A stretch of DNA of 64,000 nucleotides from Pseudeuparius sepicola (taxonomy: Eukaryota; Arthropoda; Insecta; Coleoptera; Anthribidae): the NCBI GenBank assembly GCA_963920635.1, contig OY987298.1:107575309-107639308 (forward strand). The letters are read 5' to 3'. This document shows positions 33,660-44,045 of this stretch, piece after piece. The notes under the pieces are model-generated. The model was not told where the DNA came from, did no database searches, and saw nothing but the letters and a program-made list of their open reading frames with translations. Each line of letters starts with the position of its first letter. Position 1 is the first letter of the stretch. The position numbers and the translations under genes are program-made.

Positions 33660-34150
33660 AAGTTTTAAATGTTTAAATTGTTTTTAAACGTGTTAGTTTA
33701 TATTTTAGAAACAAGTTTGTGTCTAGTGCGCGTGTGTGCTGGCGGAGGGGAACCGCCCAGGTGTTATTATGGCCTCTGGGTGGGAGTCGTGCCGTCCAAG
33801 AGTATTGGTGCCGCTCGCACCGACGCGTGAGCGCTGTAAAGGGGAATTCTCCCCCGAACCACAGAATAGGGAGCCCGGAATTCCGGAATGGACTATTATG
33901 GACATGAACCGTATTGGACAGTGGAGCCTGAGACATAGAGGGGTGAACTGCTTACGGGAGATCCGCGAGTTCAGACGGTCCGGGTGGCTGGAAGCCGTTC
34001 CCGTTGATCACGTTCGGGTTTGTGTATTTATTGTATTCACCATTCACCTTGTGCGAAATAAATCAGTGTTGTAACCGTTGATTTTCGTTGTCGACCCACG
34101 CCCCGATACGGTTTCTATTCGGTCTTTCACGCTGCCGAACAACTGAGATC
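33660..34150 (+). other. GC-rich block with polyadenylation signal, nature unresolved
   Basis: A 112-codon frame (33,736-34,074) crosses this block but has no recognised domain. An aataaa at about 34,059 is followed by a g/t-rich stretch and cgttgtcgacccacg. The layout (GC-rich transcribed-looking segment, AATAAA, short 3' part) would fit a solo LTR or a transcript end. I could not find matching TG/CA termini or duplicated flanks. Confidence 0.2.
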
Positions 34151-34379
34151 TCGTCAATATATTTACAGTATACCTACTGAGGTTAGTTTTCATTTTTATT
34201 TCGTAAAAAATAACCTAAATACCAAATATTGGGTCTGTTTATATTATATTTATACATATTGCAAAAGCCAGGAAGAAAGTGTCGCCATAACAAACATTTG
34301 TTTTGCCTCGGGAAGATAATTTCCGCCAAAAATGGATTCGTCAAATTCCAACTGAGATTTAATTTCTAAAAAACACATA

Positions 34380-34580
34380 CATAAGTATGTGTGGCTAACA
34401 CATTTTCAAGAAAGTGAAACAATTAAAGTGGACAAATGTGTTGTGGGAGAAAAATACCTATAGAGAATATCACCTAAGCTAAAGGAAGGTGATGTCCCAA
34501 CAATTTTTGAGAAGTGCCAAAATATTGTGAGTGCAGTGCCGTTTAACTCTCAGCCTAAAACAGCTGAGGCAGGTTGAAAA
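34380..34580 (+). pseudogene. THAP-domain fragment
   Basis: In one frame the sequence reads YVWLTHFQESE, then CVVGEKYL, a stop (TAG), RISPKLKEGDVPTIFEKC. THAP domains are C2CH zinc fingers of about 90 residues ending with a conserved C..HF pair and a final AVPxIF motif; HF and DVPTIF are both here at the right spacing. The first half with the CxxC pair is degraded upstream (FASGR and FPPK can be read near 34,300). It stops at TGA after about 25 further codons. This is a broken copy of a transposase-derived or host THAP gene. Confidence 0.6.
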
Positions 34581-34799
34581 TTTTGAAAAAACAATTAAAG
34601 AAAGCATGGATGCACAAAACCAATAATATAATAGATGAAAGAAAACTTGCCAAATTGTTACGAAATTTGTTTTTTCTACTTATCTCCAAAAATGCCTTTC
34701 ATTATATAGCACTAAGTTGATCACGTGACTACGCGATTATGCGTTAGCGCCGTGGCCTGTCTTTATCGCTGCCCTCGCCTAAAACGCTGATTGCTTCGT

Positions 34800-35435
34800 T
34801 TTTAGTGTTGTTGTCAACTTATGGTTCTCACGCTTTTGAGTTGTCAAATTTCATATTTGAAATTTGGAATAGATCATAATTCTGATTACAACAGAGCAAA
34901 TCGGGACGTATTGGTCCAACAAGTGGAGGGATGTTTAAATTTGGTTAAAATTTTTTTGCTACATAAACATTATGTGGTACCTTAATGAAAAAAAAGTCTA
35001 CTATGTGAAACTACTGAATATGTTCTATTACTATAATCATAACGTTAACACACTGAAAAGGGACCATTATTTTACAAGCCTTTCGTAGACAAAGGTCAAT
35101 TTTCTTAAACGTTTACTACTAACAGACAATAGTAGGTTATTTGCCTGATGACTTCGTAAACTGTTTACAAACCTCGTTGTTTACCGACCAAAAGTTTCTT
35201 CCACAACTACCACACCAATTTGGTTGGAAACAAATCAAAACCCGCGCCTCGCAGGGTTATAACTATTATCTTCGATACAAGAGACACCATTATTTGTCCT
35301 AGTACCCACGATACCATAGAACATGGAAGAATGTCATGATATAATATGATGGAAAATAAGTAAATTTGTCTACGTATGTCTTAGATTATCATCCATATAT
35401 CCTTTTACAAATTTTATGGTTACAAACGACCCTAT
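34800..35435. other. No feature recognised
   Basis: AT-rich and mixed sequence without repeat ends or reading frames. Confidence 0.4.
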
Positions 35436-35496
35436 ATATGAGTCGCGGCGTTTCCTAAATTAACACAAGAATCGACCCCAACACAAATTTCAACTT
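35436..35496. repeat. Diverged duplicate B2 (pairs with 33,196-33,255)
   Basis: gagtcgcggcgtttcctaaa ttaacacaagaatcgacccc matches B1 in the same orientation. The two copies flank the THAP-containing relic. Confidence 0.6.
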
Positions 35497-35539
35497 TCCT
35501 AAACTCGACCCCCTATCCAAACAATGCACCGGAAAAATT

Positions 35540-35850
35540 AGTCGGCTGCGCACAGATCAAACAATGAACTGTCAATTAGACACTAATGGCCCAACGCGGG
35601 GCCTACAAGGAACGATCCGCGGATAAAGGTGAGCGCCCTAAGGCCGCTGCCTTTAACTATTGATAGCGGGTCTCTGATGGGGGAGCCAAGCGAATATATT
35701 CTCTATTCTGCGCTGTACCTTCATTAATCCAGACGAGCATCTGACAGGTTAGCTTTGATTTAATTTTGGATGTCAATTTGACTGGACTGATAGGCCCATG
35801 CCAGACACTAATGAAGAGATAATGTAAATTTAATGTCGCTAATTATTTTA
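35540..35850. promoter_or_regulatory. Candidate conserved noncoding block
   Basis: Non-repetitive, moderately GC-rich DNA with gtcaattagacactaatgg, ttcattaatccagacg and gtcgctaattattt. Composition contrasts sharply with the AT-rich tracts on its right. No frame. Regulatory role is inference. Confidence 0.22.
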
Positions 35851-36939
35851 CCGAGGCTATAGAACTGTGGCAAAATTAAATTACGAAAAATATCAGAAGG
35901 TACACTTAGTGGTTCTTGTCGTAAAGAATATATGTATTAAATACGGTTAGACAGAACTCTGAACTTTTTTCGAACAACTCACACTTTAACAAAAATATGT
36001 TAAAATGTAAAAGAATTTATTTTTAATTTTATAACACCCGTCAATATTCGCTAACAATATTTTTATATTACAAAATAGTAATATACAATGTTTTATATTT
36101 AATCATTTGCGTTTTAATATTTATTAAATTCGTTTAATTAAATTTTTAAATATAAATTTCTAGAATGCAGATATTTTACCAATGAATAGAGCATAGAGCA
36201 TTTAATATCATTGAATGTATTAAACGCAAGTAATTAAATTTACAAAATCCAAATTTTTTAAATAAAAATATAATATCGTAGAGGGGCGTCTTCGGGCCTG
36301 GTGTCTTAACTTGAGCTGGTCATTTGGTGTCGCGCTTTCGTTGCGTAAACAGCTATGATCAGTTAGAGCAAGTGCTTGTAAAGTAGCGACATATCCGACT
36401 CCCAATTTTCGAATAGTAAGTAAAAATATTTAAAAATAAGTTTTTTCATAATATTATCGGCATTATTGTTAATTCATTTATTGTGCTCTATGGACTCAAC
36501 ATGTGGTGAGTTGAATTAGCCTTCTTGGACTGTTTCTTTGATGGTGCACATACCTTTTATGTTTACTTGGATATAATGGGCCAGATTAAGGCTTATTATA
36601 TCCAATATCTAATACTTAGTAGATTGGAGAGAATAGAGATTTGCTATGTAAGAAAATTTGTTTATATTTTTTACCATCAGTTTTTATAGCAAATTTTTAT
36701 AAGTTCATGAATAAGTATATTTATTTTGGAAGTTATGTATTTCAATAAGAACTAGAATTATTTAAATTTCTTTAAAAACGTAAGCGTTTATTAAATGTGA
36801 ATTTTATTTTGGATTCCCTTCGATGCAAATGTAAGTAAATAGGTACATAAATATTTTTTAGTAAATTCTCGCTGTATGTAATTTTTATTTCTCTTATTTT
36901 TAGGCTTTCACGGATGTGTTCCATGTCATAATTAATTTC
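35851..36939. other. Very AT-rich tract, no gene
   Basis: Between about 36,000 and 36,260 the sequence is dominated by runs of A and T, with an imperfect inverted pair at gcgttttaatatttatt (36,109) and attaaacgcaa (36,220). No other feature. Confidence 0.4.
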
Positions 36940-37655
36940 GGGGCTGTTGCGCCGTGGTCGATATAAATGTTCTAGACATATTTTGCTTATCGTAACTAGA
37001 GAGCATCTTTAGTGGTGACCCGTCCATTGAGGGATTGTAACTGATCATCAAATGCCTAAGTAATATCTAGTGGCAATCTTACTGATAATAAATTGAAAAA
37101 ATAGTCAATTTTCTTTTAGTGGAGTAAGAGGGTAAAAATTAAAACAAAGCAAAATTCTCTGTCAAAACTCCACAAGCAGTTTTTTTAATTAAAACTGTAC
37201 ATGTACCTAGGACCATGTATATCCTTGGGTTTTTAATGTGTGTTTATTTTTTGAAGAATTTTACTGGTGCATGCTTGATTGAGGCCTTTTGGTTCTTGCT
37301 TTTCAAATTTGGGTTTTTATTGATGTCACTTAACTCCATTTAATCTTTGGTCTTCATTTTGAAGTTTACTACAACAATTTTAATATCCTCAAAGTTGCTT
37401 GGAAGCTTTGTTAGTTTATGTTACAAAAAGAATTTTTTACTGCTGAAGATGAACCCCTAGCGATTCGAAACATGTAGTTTTATTTAAAAAAAAACTGCTT
37501 GTGGAGTTTTGACTCAGAGAATTTTGCTTTGTTTTAATTTTTACTGATAATAAGTTGTGATCCAACATAGGACGAGTCGTCACTGAAGATGCTTACGGGT
37601 ACGATCAGCCAAAACGGCTGGAAGATTTTCATCGATCACGGCGGGACAGCCTGAA
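36940..37655. mobile_element. Old inverted-repeat element, interrupted
   Basis: Left arm 36,945-37,027 and right arm 37,568-37,651 are diverged reverse complements: shared blocks are gacgggtc, aagatgct, acgat, atcgaccacggcg and acagcc, in the right order. The centre has been opened by the younger insertion at 37,096-37,540. On the plus strand the right arm includes ctgaagatgcttac and cagccaaaacggctg, resembling the stem-and-core signature at Penelope-like element ends. Confidence 0.5.
37096..37540. mobile_element. Younger insertion with 17-bp direct flanks
   Basis: Flanked by ttactgataataaattg (37,079-37,095) and ttactgataataagttg (37,541-37,557), one mismatch, which I read as a target-site duplication. 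Inside, 37,132-37,200 and 37,468-37,543 are inverted (aaaacaaagcaaaattctct, aaaactccacaagcagtttt). A long TSD suggests reverse-transcription-linked insertion, and inverted terminal segments occur in Penelope-like elements. The right part holds ctgaagatgaacc, attcgaaac, discussed as a hammerhead-like motif. Confidence 0.6.
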
Positions 37656-37660
37656 AATTT

Positions 37661-37960
37661 GTTCTCATATATTAATTTATATTATATATAAATATTAAAA
37701 GTTGAAAATCTTAAAGTCAAAACAAATTTTGTCTAAATAACAAGACATGAGGCGAAGTTTAGCTGTGAGCTATTCTTACACTTAAACTCAAAAAAAAAAA
37801 ACATTATTTATAACATATACAATTATTTGGTATACACACCATTACAACATAATAATTAAATATAATATACTACCTACCTTAAATATACAAAAACATACAA
37901 CTAACTAACATTAACAAATTAACGATCACAACAACAAGGCTCACTGACTTTCCAACAGTC
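37661..37960. other. AT-rich tract between elements
   Basis: Includes a run of 12 A at about 37,790. It lies at the 3' side of the minus-strand LINE, which would need a T run on the plus strand for a poly(A) tail, so the A run is not its tail. Nothing else seen. Confidence 0.4.
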
Positions 37961-37961
37961 A

Positions 37962-39224
37962 TTATCTGAGTAGCTTTTTGAATGTTAGAACTGGCTTCAG
38001 TTTCCAATCGCTGGGAAGAGAGTTATACAACGTAGCAGCAGTGTACTGAAAACTCTTTCGAAATAGGTTAGTTTTAAAAGCTGGTATGTGGAGAATGTGA
38101 CAGTTACGAAGAACACGCGAACGAAGTTTACCTCTTTCTAACATGAGTTTTTTAATATATAATGGGATTGATGTACGAATTGCTCGATAAGTGAAAGTTG
38201 CCATTAAAAGCTTCCTTCTATTTTCCATAGTTAACCAGGACAGTTCTTTGATTTTGCCAGACACATGGTCGTATTTACGGAGACCAAAAATATATCGGCA
38301 ACAATTATTTTGAACACGTTGGATTCGGGTTCTATCCACCAAATCCAAACAGGAACCATAAACAAAACAACCATAATTGAAAAGCGACAGAACAGTTGAC
38401 TCTGACAGAATCGTTCTGAGGTTTGTGTCCAAAAATTGACGGCAGGAGTAGAGAAGGCGCAAAGAGAGATATGATCTTTTAATTAGCTTGTTCATGTGAG
38501 ATTTAAATTTAAACTTGTCATCGACAATAATACCAAGAGTCTTTGCCTCTGACACAACCGGAAGTCCGACACCATCAATCTTTATAAACATATTCCTCGC
38601 CATCTTAGCTTTTTGTTTACTCCCTATTACCATAAAGCATGATTTATTTGCATTAAGTTTGAGATTGTGGGTTAGTGACGAACTATACAGATTATTTAGA
38701 TCAGTGTTGATAAGTATCTCCGTGTCCTTTAGCTCAGACGTTTTGCAATGATACAATAATTGTGTATCGTCCGCGTAGGTATGGGTAATGCTATTAACCA
38801 TTGACCTAACAATTTCTGCTGTGTACATAATAAATAGCAAAGGCCCAAGTATTGAACCCTGAGGTACTCCGGTAGGAAGCGGAGCAAAACCAGACGATCC
38901 ATTGACGTTTACACATTGATGACGATCACTTAAATAATTTCGCAACATATTGCACGCATCAGAGTTAAAACCATAAAATTGAAGTAGAGAGAGCATCACC
39001 TCGTGGTTGATGGTATCAAATGCCTTTGAATAGTCCAGCAGCACAAGTATGGCAATATCACCCTCATCTACAATACTGATAGCACTATTCACGATATCAG
39101 CCAGAACAGCTGATGGGCTATAACCCGTTCTAAAGCCAGATTGATTCTCAGGGAAAATCTCGTATACTGAGGCATATTCATAAATTTGTTTATACATGAC
39201 CCGCTCCATTATTTTAGAGAGCAC
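37962..39224 (-). pseudogene. LINE reverse transcriptase, main part
   Basis: A 420-codon uninterrupted frame. Motifs in order: QSGFRTGYSPSAVLADI (about residue 28), LVLLDYSKAFDTINHE with the first catalytic Asp (about 60), PTGVPQGSILGPLLF (about 117), THTYADDTQLL with the catalytic YADD box (about 146), KCxx-type TLGIIVDDKFKFKSH (about 232), and a C-terminal tail SWLTMENRRKLLM. Catalytic residues are intact. The protein would perform target-primed reverse transcription. It is not functional as a unit because the upstream part is frameshifted and interrupted. Confidence 0.9.
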
Positions 39225-39654
39225 CGAGAGAATACTGCCTCAAGTCAGACAATGATCTAGGGTTGGAAATCTTCGGCAATGGATTAACAATGGCTAGTTT
39301 CCAAGATAACGGAAAATAATTGATTTCAAAACAAGAGTTGATGATATTGGTAACAACATCGTCAAGAAAGGGACTACAGTATTTCAACATAGTTGACGAC
39401 ACATTGTCAAGCCCAAATGCTTTCGATTTCAAGCCCAGAATGATTTCATTTATCTCAGAGGCAGTAGTCATGGAAAAACAAAATTCATTATTAGGTTTAA
39501 ATTTATTACTTTTGTAATACAATATCCTTTCCATACATGTGTCATTATTAGACCTCAAGTTACTGGTAAAAAAGTCGTTAATGAGCCCTGGGTTTCCTAA
39601 ATTAGGTGGGATTGATGAATTGTGTTTAAATTTGGCGTTGAAACACTCTTCCAA
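39214..39654 (-). pseudogene. LINE reverse transcriptase, N-terminal part
   Basis: The frame reads EINEIILGLKSKAFGLDNVS, FPLSWKLAIVNPLPKI and ISNPRSLSDLRQ, the usual start of the RT domain (SKA.G.D and W..A.V.P..K). A frameshift near 39,225-39,240 separates it from the main RT frame; the two join naturally in the DLRPISILxxLSK region. The left edge at about 39,655 is where the R2-like fragment begins. Confidence 0.82.
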
Positions 39655-40390
39655 AACAACTAACGCAAATGCTTAAAATTGTAGAGGAGTTCTCCAGGGA
39701 CATCGGAATGCTGTTTGGACTGGACAAGTGCCGCATCCTTAATATCATCCGGGGAAAGCTCGAACAAAGCGCACACGAGATGCAGGATGGCCAGGAGATC
39801 GAAGCAATGAGCATGGGAGATACATACAAGTATCTCGGTATGAAACAAGCTCAAAGGATAGACCATTGAACAATGAAGACTGATTTAACGAATGAATTCA
39901 TCAAGAGAGTAAGACAAGTAGTGCGAACTGATCTTAACAGCAGGAATTTGTTTAAGGCCCTGAACACGTATGCGTGCTCTGTACTCAGCTATTCGTTCGG
40001 AATAGTGAATTGGACCAACACGGACATCAACAACTTGCAACGAAAAGTTAGGACACTACTGACAAAAGCTCATAAACATCATCCCCGTAGCGCCGTAGAA
40101 AGAACAACTCTGCCACGTCAACTAGGAGGAAGAGGATTGGCAGATCTCAGCAAGCAATTGGACCAACAAATATTAAATCTGCGTAATTATTTCTACAGGC
40201 AGGCCAACAGCTCCACACTACATAGGGCTATATGCGGAGTAGACGTCTCAACACCGCTACGTCTGACAGAACACGAGCGTCAAAATCACCACCGAACCGA
40301 CAACGATAAACTACAGAGGTGGTTGGGGAAGCCGCTGCACGGGAAGCATCCTAATGAGGTTAACCAGGAACATGTCGACAAGTTAGCGAT
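39655..40390 (+). pseudogene. R2-like LINE fragment, nested on the opposite strand
   Basis: Plus-strand frames (39,669-39,869 and 39,873-40,390) give LFGLDKCRILNI, YKYLGMKQAQRIDH, a stop, then FIKRVRQVVRTDLNSRNLFK, ALNTYACSVLSYSFGIVNWT, KAHKHHPRSAVERTTLPRQL and GGRGLADLSKQL. This is the region after the RT catalytic core in R2-group retrotransposons (YLG.., YA.PVL.Y.FG.I.W, R.HHP, LPR..GGRGL). Both ends are truncated. It cuts a minus-strand LINE, so it arrived later or by rearrangement. Confidence 0.75.
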
Positions 40391-40815
40391 CTTCCAAGTT
40401 CTGCGACTATCTTTCTCTAACGCCGTGAAGCGTTGCAAATATTTTTTCTTGTTTTCCCTAATTGCACAAAGAGTAGAATTTCTAAGTTTTTTGTAGTGTT
40501 GCCAGTCATTTTGATTTTTGGTTTTTTTAAATTTAGAAAGCGCTTTATTTTTAATTTTACATAAATTTTCTAATTCAGGAATAAACCACGGTGTTTGAGG
40601 TTTCGTAACTCTGACAGTGCGTACGGGAGCATGAGTATCGAATACCTGTAGAAGTATTGAGATAAATAAGTTAATCTTAACATCGACATTATTCTCTTCA
40701 ATAACACTCAGCCATGGTCGAAGTTGCAAATCCGCCACAAAATTTGCAAGATCGAAATTACGAAAATCGCGATAAGTAAAAACAACCTTACCTTCCAAGA
40801 GATCAAATAATATCT
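40391..40815 (-). pseudogene. LINE linker between endonuclease and RT
   Basis: Minus-strand frame with YRDFRNFD, FDTHAPVRTVRVTKPQTPWF, IKNKALSKFKKTKNQNDW and REKKKKYLQ-like CAIRENKKKYLQ. This is the standard spacer of jockey/CR1 proteins (FD.HAP.R..R.TKP..PW). The element appears to end 5' near 40,815. Confidence 0.75.
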
Positions 40816-41048
40816 TCTAAAGAAAATATTTGTGTAAATAATAAAATTTTCTTGAAACGGTTGAAAGGAATAAAATGACAAATATAAAATTTTGAAGGGA
40901 AATCTCAAATATATAGGAATGAAAAAATTAAAAATTATATTTTAATAATAATAATAAAGGGAAAGTAAGCCAAATTGTATTGATGAGGAAATAAAAAATA
41001 TTTTAAATTAGAAATGAGTATCAAATCGTTTTCAACAATAAATAAGAA
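40816..41048. other. AT-rich spacer between two minus-strand retroelements
   Basis: Contains ataataataataaa near 40,945 (possibly the simple tail region of the Penelope-like element on its 3' side). No frame. Confidence 0.35.
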
Positions 41049-42728
41049 CTAGTCATTGGTAGAAATAAGAAATTTTAAGGACTTATAGAACTGTAAATTG
41101 GAAAATTCTAGTTGATCATTTACAATTTGGAAATTAGTTGAATGTTTAGCTTTAAAAATCTCTAAATTCTCAAGTAAGTTTAAAGTAACACCTTTGTTAC
41201 AATAATGAAGAAGAGAAATATCTTGAGAAGGGTTAAAAACATGTTTATAATTTACAATGTGTTCAGAAAAGGAAGATTTGAAGAAAGGAGTGGGGTTATT
41301 AAAATTTTTTAAAATTTCTCTATGATGTTCATTAATTCTAACACTGAATTTTCTACCTGTTTGACCTATGTAGACAATAGGGCAATTATTAGAACCACAT
41401 TTTAAAAGGTATACACCTGACCTGTCAAAAGGTGAAACATAGTCTTTATTGTTAACTAATTTATCTTTTATAAGATTATAAGTTTTAAAAGAAATAGAAA
41501 TATTAAATTGTTTAAAAAATTTTTTGATTTGTAAAGAAATGTTTCCTAAAAATGGTAAAGAGAAATATTTTGTATCTGGTTCATTATTGAAAATTAAGTT
41601 TTTGTTAAGAAATGTAGTTAAATGTATATAGAAGGTTTTGTTGATAATATGTTTTGGAAATTTATTATTGAGAGCTATTTGGGAAATAATATTAAATTCT
41701 GTATTGAAATCTGTGAGATCTAGAGGGATAGAAAAAAGTCTATGGAAGAAACAATGTAAAGATGCTATTTTCTGGTAGTAGGGGTGGTAAGAATCAAAAG
41801 GAATAATATTATCTGTTGTAGTTGGTTTTCTAAAAATTTTAAATTTGAAGCTGTCTAAAATTCTAGTGATGGAAAGATCAAGGAAATTAATGGAGTTATC
41901 AGATTCAATTTCCATAGTGAAGGACAAGGAAGGATGAACGTTATTTAAAAATTGAAACAAGTTCAAAAGATCAGAATGTGAACCTGAGAAAAGGATCAGA
42001 ATGTCATCAACGTATCTATAGTAAAAAATAACTTTAGAAAAAAGAGGATGATTTTTTGCTTTTGTTTCAATAGAATTCATAAAAACTGAAGCTAGGAAGG
42101 GAGAAAGATTTGAACCCATAGCTAAACCAGAGATCTGGGAAAAAATTTCATTGTTAAATTGGAAAAAATTTTGACTAACAACAAGATCAATAAGAGAACA
42201 AATGTTTAAAATGTCTTGACAATTTAATTTTGAGTTATTAAACAAAAGATCTCTAATGAGACCAATACATTCTTGTGGTGGAACACTAGGAAAAAGATTA
42301 GTTACATCAAAGGAAACTAAAAAAGAGGAAAGAGGAATTTTAATTTTGGAAATTTTATCTATTAAATCTAAAGATTTTTTTATTTCTAAAGGGTTATTGA
42401 ACTGTGTAAGAGAAGGTAAAGTATTATTAAGAATAGAAGAAAGACGAGAACAAGGAGAATCAACATAAGAAACAACAGGTCTAATAGGGAAATCCTGTTT
42501 ATGGATTTTAGGAAGACCATATAGTAAGGGCATTCTGATGTTCATAGGTATTAGTTTGTAGTATGAGGTGTTGAGTAATTTTAAAGTATCTCTTGAAAAA
42601 TTTAAAGTATCTTTCAAGTTTTGAACAAAACAACGAAGTGGGTTAGAATTTAGTTTTTGGAAACAGTCAGGTGTTAAAAAATTATGGACTTTATCAAGAT
42701 ATTGTTGTCGTTTTAAATTACCACACAA
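41049..42728 (-). pseudogene. Penelope-like RT plus GIY-YIG nuclease
   Basis: A 559-codon open frame. RT motifs in order: PLLYGLPKIHK (about residue 67), IRPVVSYVDSPCSRL (80), SFDVTNLFPSVP with a catalytic Asp (138), GLAMGSNLSPFLASVFM (202), FYYRYVDDILILF with the YVDD box (234), FLDLSITR (280). The C-terminal domain has GVYLLKCGS, then VYIGQTGRKFSVRINEH (about 440-475), the GIY-YIG core with its Arg, followed by KHSTNF. Catalytic motifs look intact. The upstream part of the protein is in another frame (frameshift near 42,715, in the SKADKGN region), so the copy is broken. Confidence 0.88.
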
Positions 42729-43161
42729 TTTCCTTTATCTGCTTTGGAAACGATTAGATTATTATCTTTAATTTTATTTTTGAGTGAAATAACTGATTTA
42801 TGTAAAAAAGAATTTTGAGCGAAATTTTTTTGTGAAATAAGAGATTTAGATTTGTCAAAAAATTTATTTAAGTAAAAGGAAGTTTGTGGACGTAAAAATT
42901 CTTTTCATTTTTCTCAACAATAGATTCTATAATCTTCTCAGTATGAGCAGTCAAGACACATAGATCTTTGGTTGAGGATATAGAAGGCAAATTAAATTTT
43001 AAACCTTTGTTTAGGATATTAAGCTCACCAAAGTGAAAATTAATATTACTTAAGTTGAGAAATCTAGGGTGGAAATTAAATGTTTCTGGAGAAGAAGAAG
43101 GTTGGAATTCATCTTCGAAAGTAGAATTGTTGAAAGGAAGATTAATCGAATCATTTGACAA
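42729..43161 (-). pseudogene. Penelope-like ORF, N-terminal part
   Basis: Frame 42,868-43,161 carries NINFHFGELNILNKGLKFNL and LCVLTAHTEKIIES, typical of the start of Penelope-like proteins. Between 42,720 and 42,890 another frame gives SFYLNKFFDKSKSL and NNLIVSKADKGN, the conserved motif just before the RT. Thus at least two frameshifts (near 42,895 and 42,715) separate parts of one protein. Confidence 0.78.
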
Positions 43162-43322
43162 ATTATTGGAGAAGGCTGTGGCATTTCCAGAATAAAAACT
43201 TTGTCTCTTTCCCCTGGCGGTTCGTTAAAACCGAGTTGGTCGGTAGGTACAAACTCGGATTTCCATTTTACTTGTTCTTGCAAGGAACTAGCCGGAACTC
43301 GACCCATCGAATAGCTTAACAA

Positions 43323-43730
43323 TTATTTATTAACCATCTCTTTATGTAGCCCAGCTTTCAAATATGCGGAACCCCGAACGTATTACCAGCTCTCCATGCC
43401 GAGGAAGATGCATCCGCTGGCGACCGCATTCATTATTCTTGGCTCGCACGGCCCACCTGTCGATATCCGCGGCGCTGCCTGTGCTCGCCTCCACTGACGC
43501 GCGTGATTAAATTGTTCGAGGGCAGACTCGTCTAATCCGGCGACTGACAGGCAGGGACGGGGCAGACCACCCGCGGGGACCCTTGCCGGCATCCAACGTA
43601 GAACGTCGACCCCAAGTCTAGTTGCAATCCTTGCTCGGCACTCAAGGGATATTGTCATAAACTCATAAATAAATAATCTATATAGGTAAATGTCGGAAAT
43701 TTTTCTCTGTGCCGAGATGTCCAAAATCAT
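43323..43730. promoter_or_regulatory. GC-rich unique block, candidate conserved noncoding DNA
   Basis: Bases 43,420-43,640 are GC-rich and non-repetitive (tcgatatccgcggcgctgcc, cgcgcgtgattaaattg, gcagactcgtctaatccgg). A minus-strand frame of 115 codons crosses it but has no domain that I recognise. It could be noncoding regulatory DNA or an unrecognised exon; both are low-confidence options. Confidence 0.22.
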
Positions 43731-44045
43731 AGTGTGTTAATAACGTACATCCTTTTGGGCACAACTACCTTTTCAATTAGGAAAATACTTCTAACTTTGT
43801 ATCTAAGTGCATAAATATACAGGATGACTCGTAATTCTACGTCTCTACCAGGTGCTCGTCGCAAAAATAAATAACAATTTTCTTAATAAACCGTTATCCT
43901 CTGATGATTTTTTATTTTGCTATCGACTTATTCTGAATAATTTTTTACGCCAGTTTCAATTTAATAAGATCCTTTTTCTATTAAGATGTAAATTTGCAAT
44001 AAGCCCTCCATTGGGCCTGCAAGCGAAGTGGTGGAACACTTTTGG
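43731..44045. other. No feature recognised
   Basis: AT-rich sequence with acaggatga at 43,821, a possible weak match to the CACCCTGTA-type ends. Confidence 0.35.

Larger units (their letters stand above)
33551..34778. mobile_element. Inverted-repeat-bounded relic containing a THAP fragment
   Basis: Left arm 33,551-33,598 (ataaagacaggcc, ggcgc, tcacgtga) is partly matched in reverse complement by 34,721-34,778 (tcacgtgac, agcgcc, ggcctgtctttat). Between them are a GC-rich open region at 33,700-34,075 and a THAP-domain fragment. THAP domains are the DNA-binding part of P-element-like transposases, so the whole may be a decayed P-type or related element. The inverted arms are imperfect and TSDs were not found. 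Confidence 0.35.
37962..40815 (-). mobile_element. jockey/CR1-type LINE, 5'-truncated and interrupted
   Basis: Read on the minus strand: a pre-RT segment (about 40,815 to 40,391), a foreign insertion (40,390 to 39,655), and then the RT region (39,654 to 37,962). The endonuclease domain is missing, as in 5'-truncated LINE copies. RT type and insect-like C-terminal sequence place it in the jockey/CR1 group; finer assignment needs alignment. Confidence 0.82.
41049..43322 (-). mobile_element. Penelope-like element with GIY-YIG endonuclease
   Basis: Minus strand, about 2.3 kb of coding sequence comprising an N-terminal region, a telomerase-like RT and a C-terminal GIY-YIG nuclease. The presence of GIY-YIG places it among the endonuclease-positive Penelope-like elements (Penelope/Poseidon/Neptune type). 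Terminal repeats were not identified. The 5' edge is uncertain, between 43,162 and about 43,330. Confidence 0.85.

Noticed and set aside
33719..34074. Frames of 60-112 codons around 33.7-34.1 kb as a host gene
   Set aside because: Several mutually overlapping frames, no domain, no splice context; left as an unresolved GC-rich block.
37788..37802. Run of 12 A as poly(A) tail of the minus-strand LINE
   Set aside because: For a minus-strand element the tail should appear as T on the plus strand; orientation is wrong.
43383..43730. 115-codon minus-strand frame as a protein gene
   Set aside because: No recognised motif, and codon pattern appears to follow local GC content; a noncoding block is equally likely.
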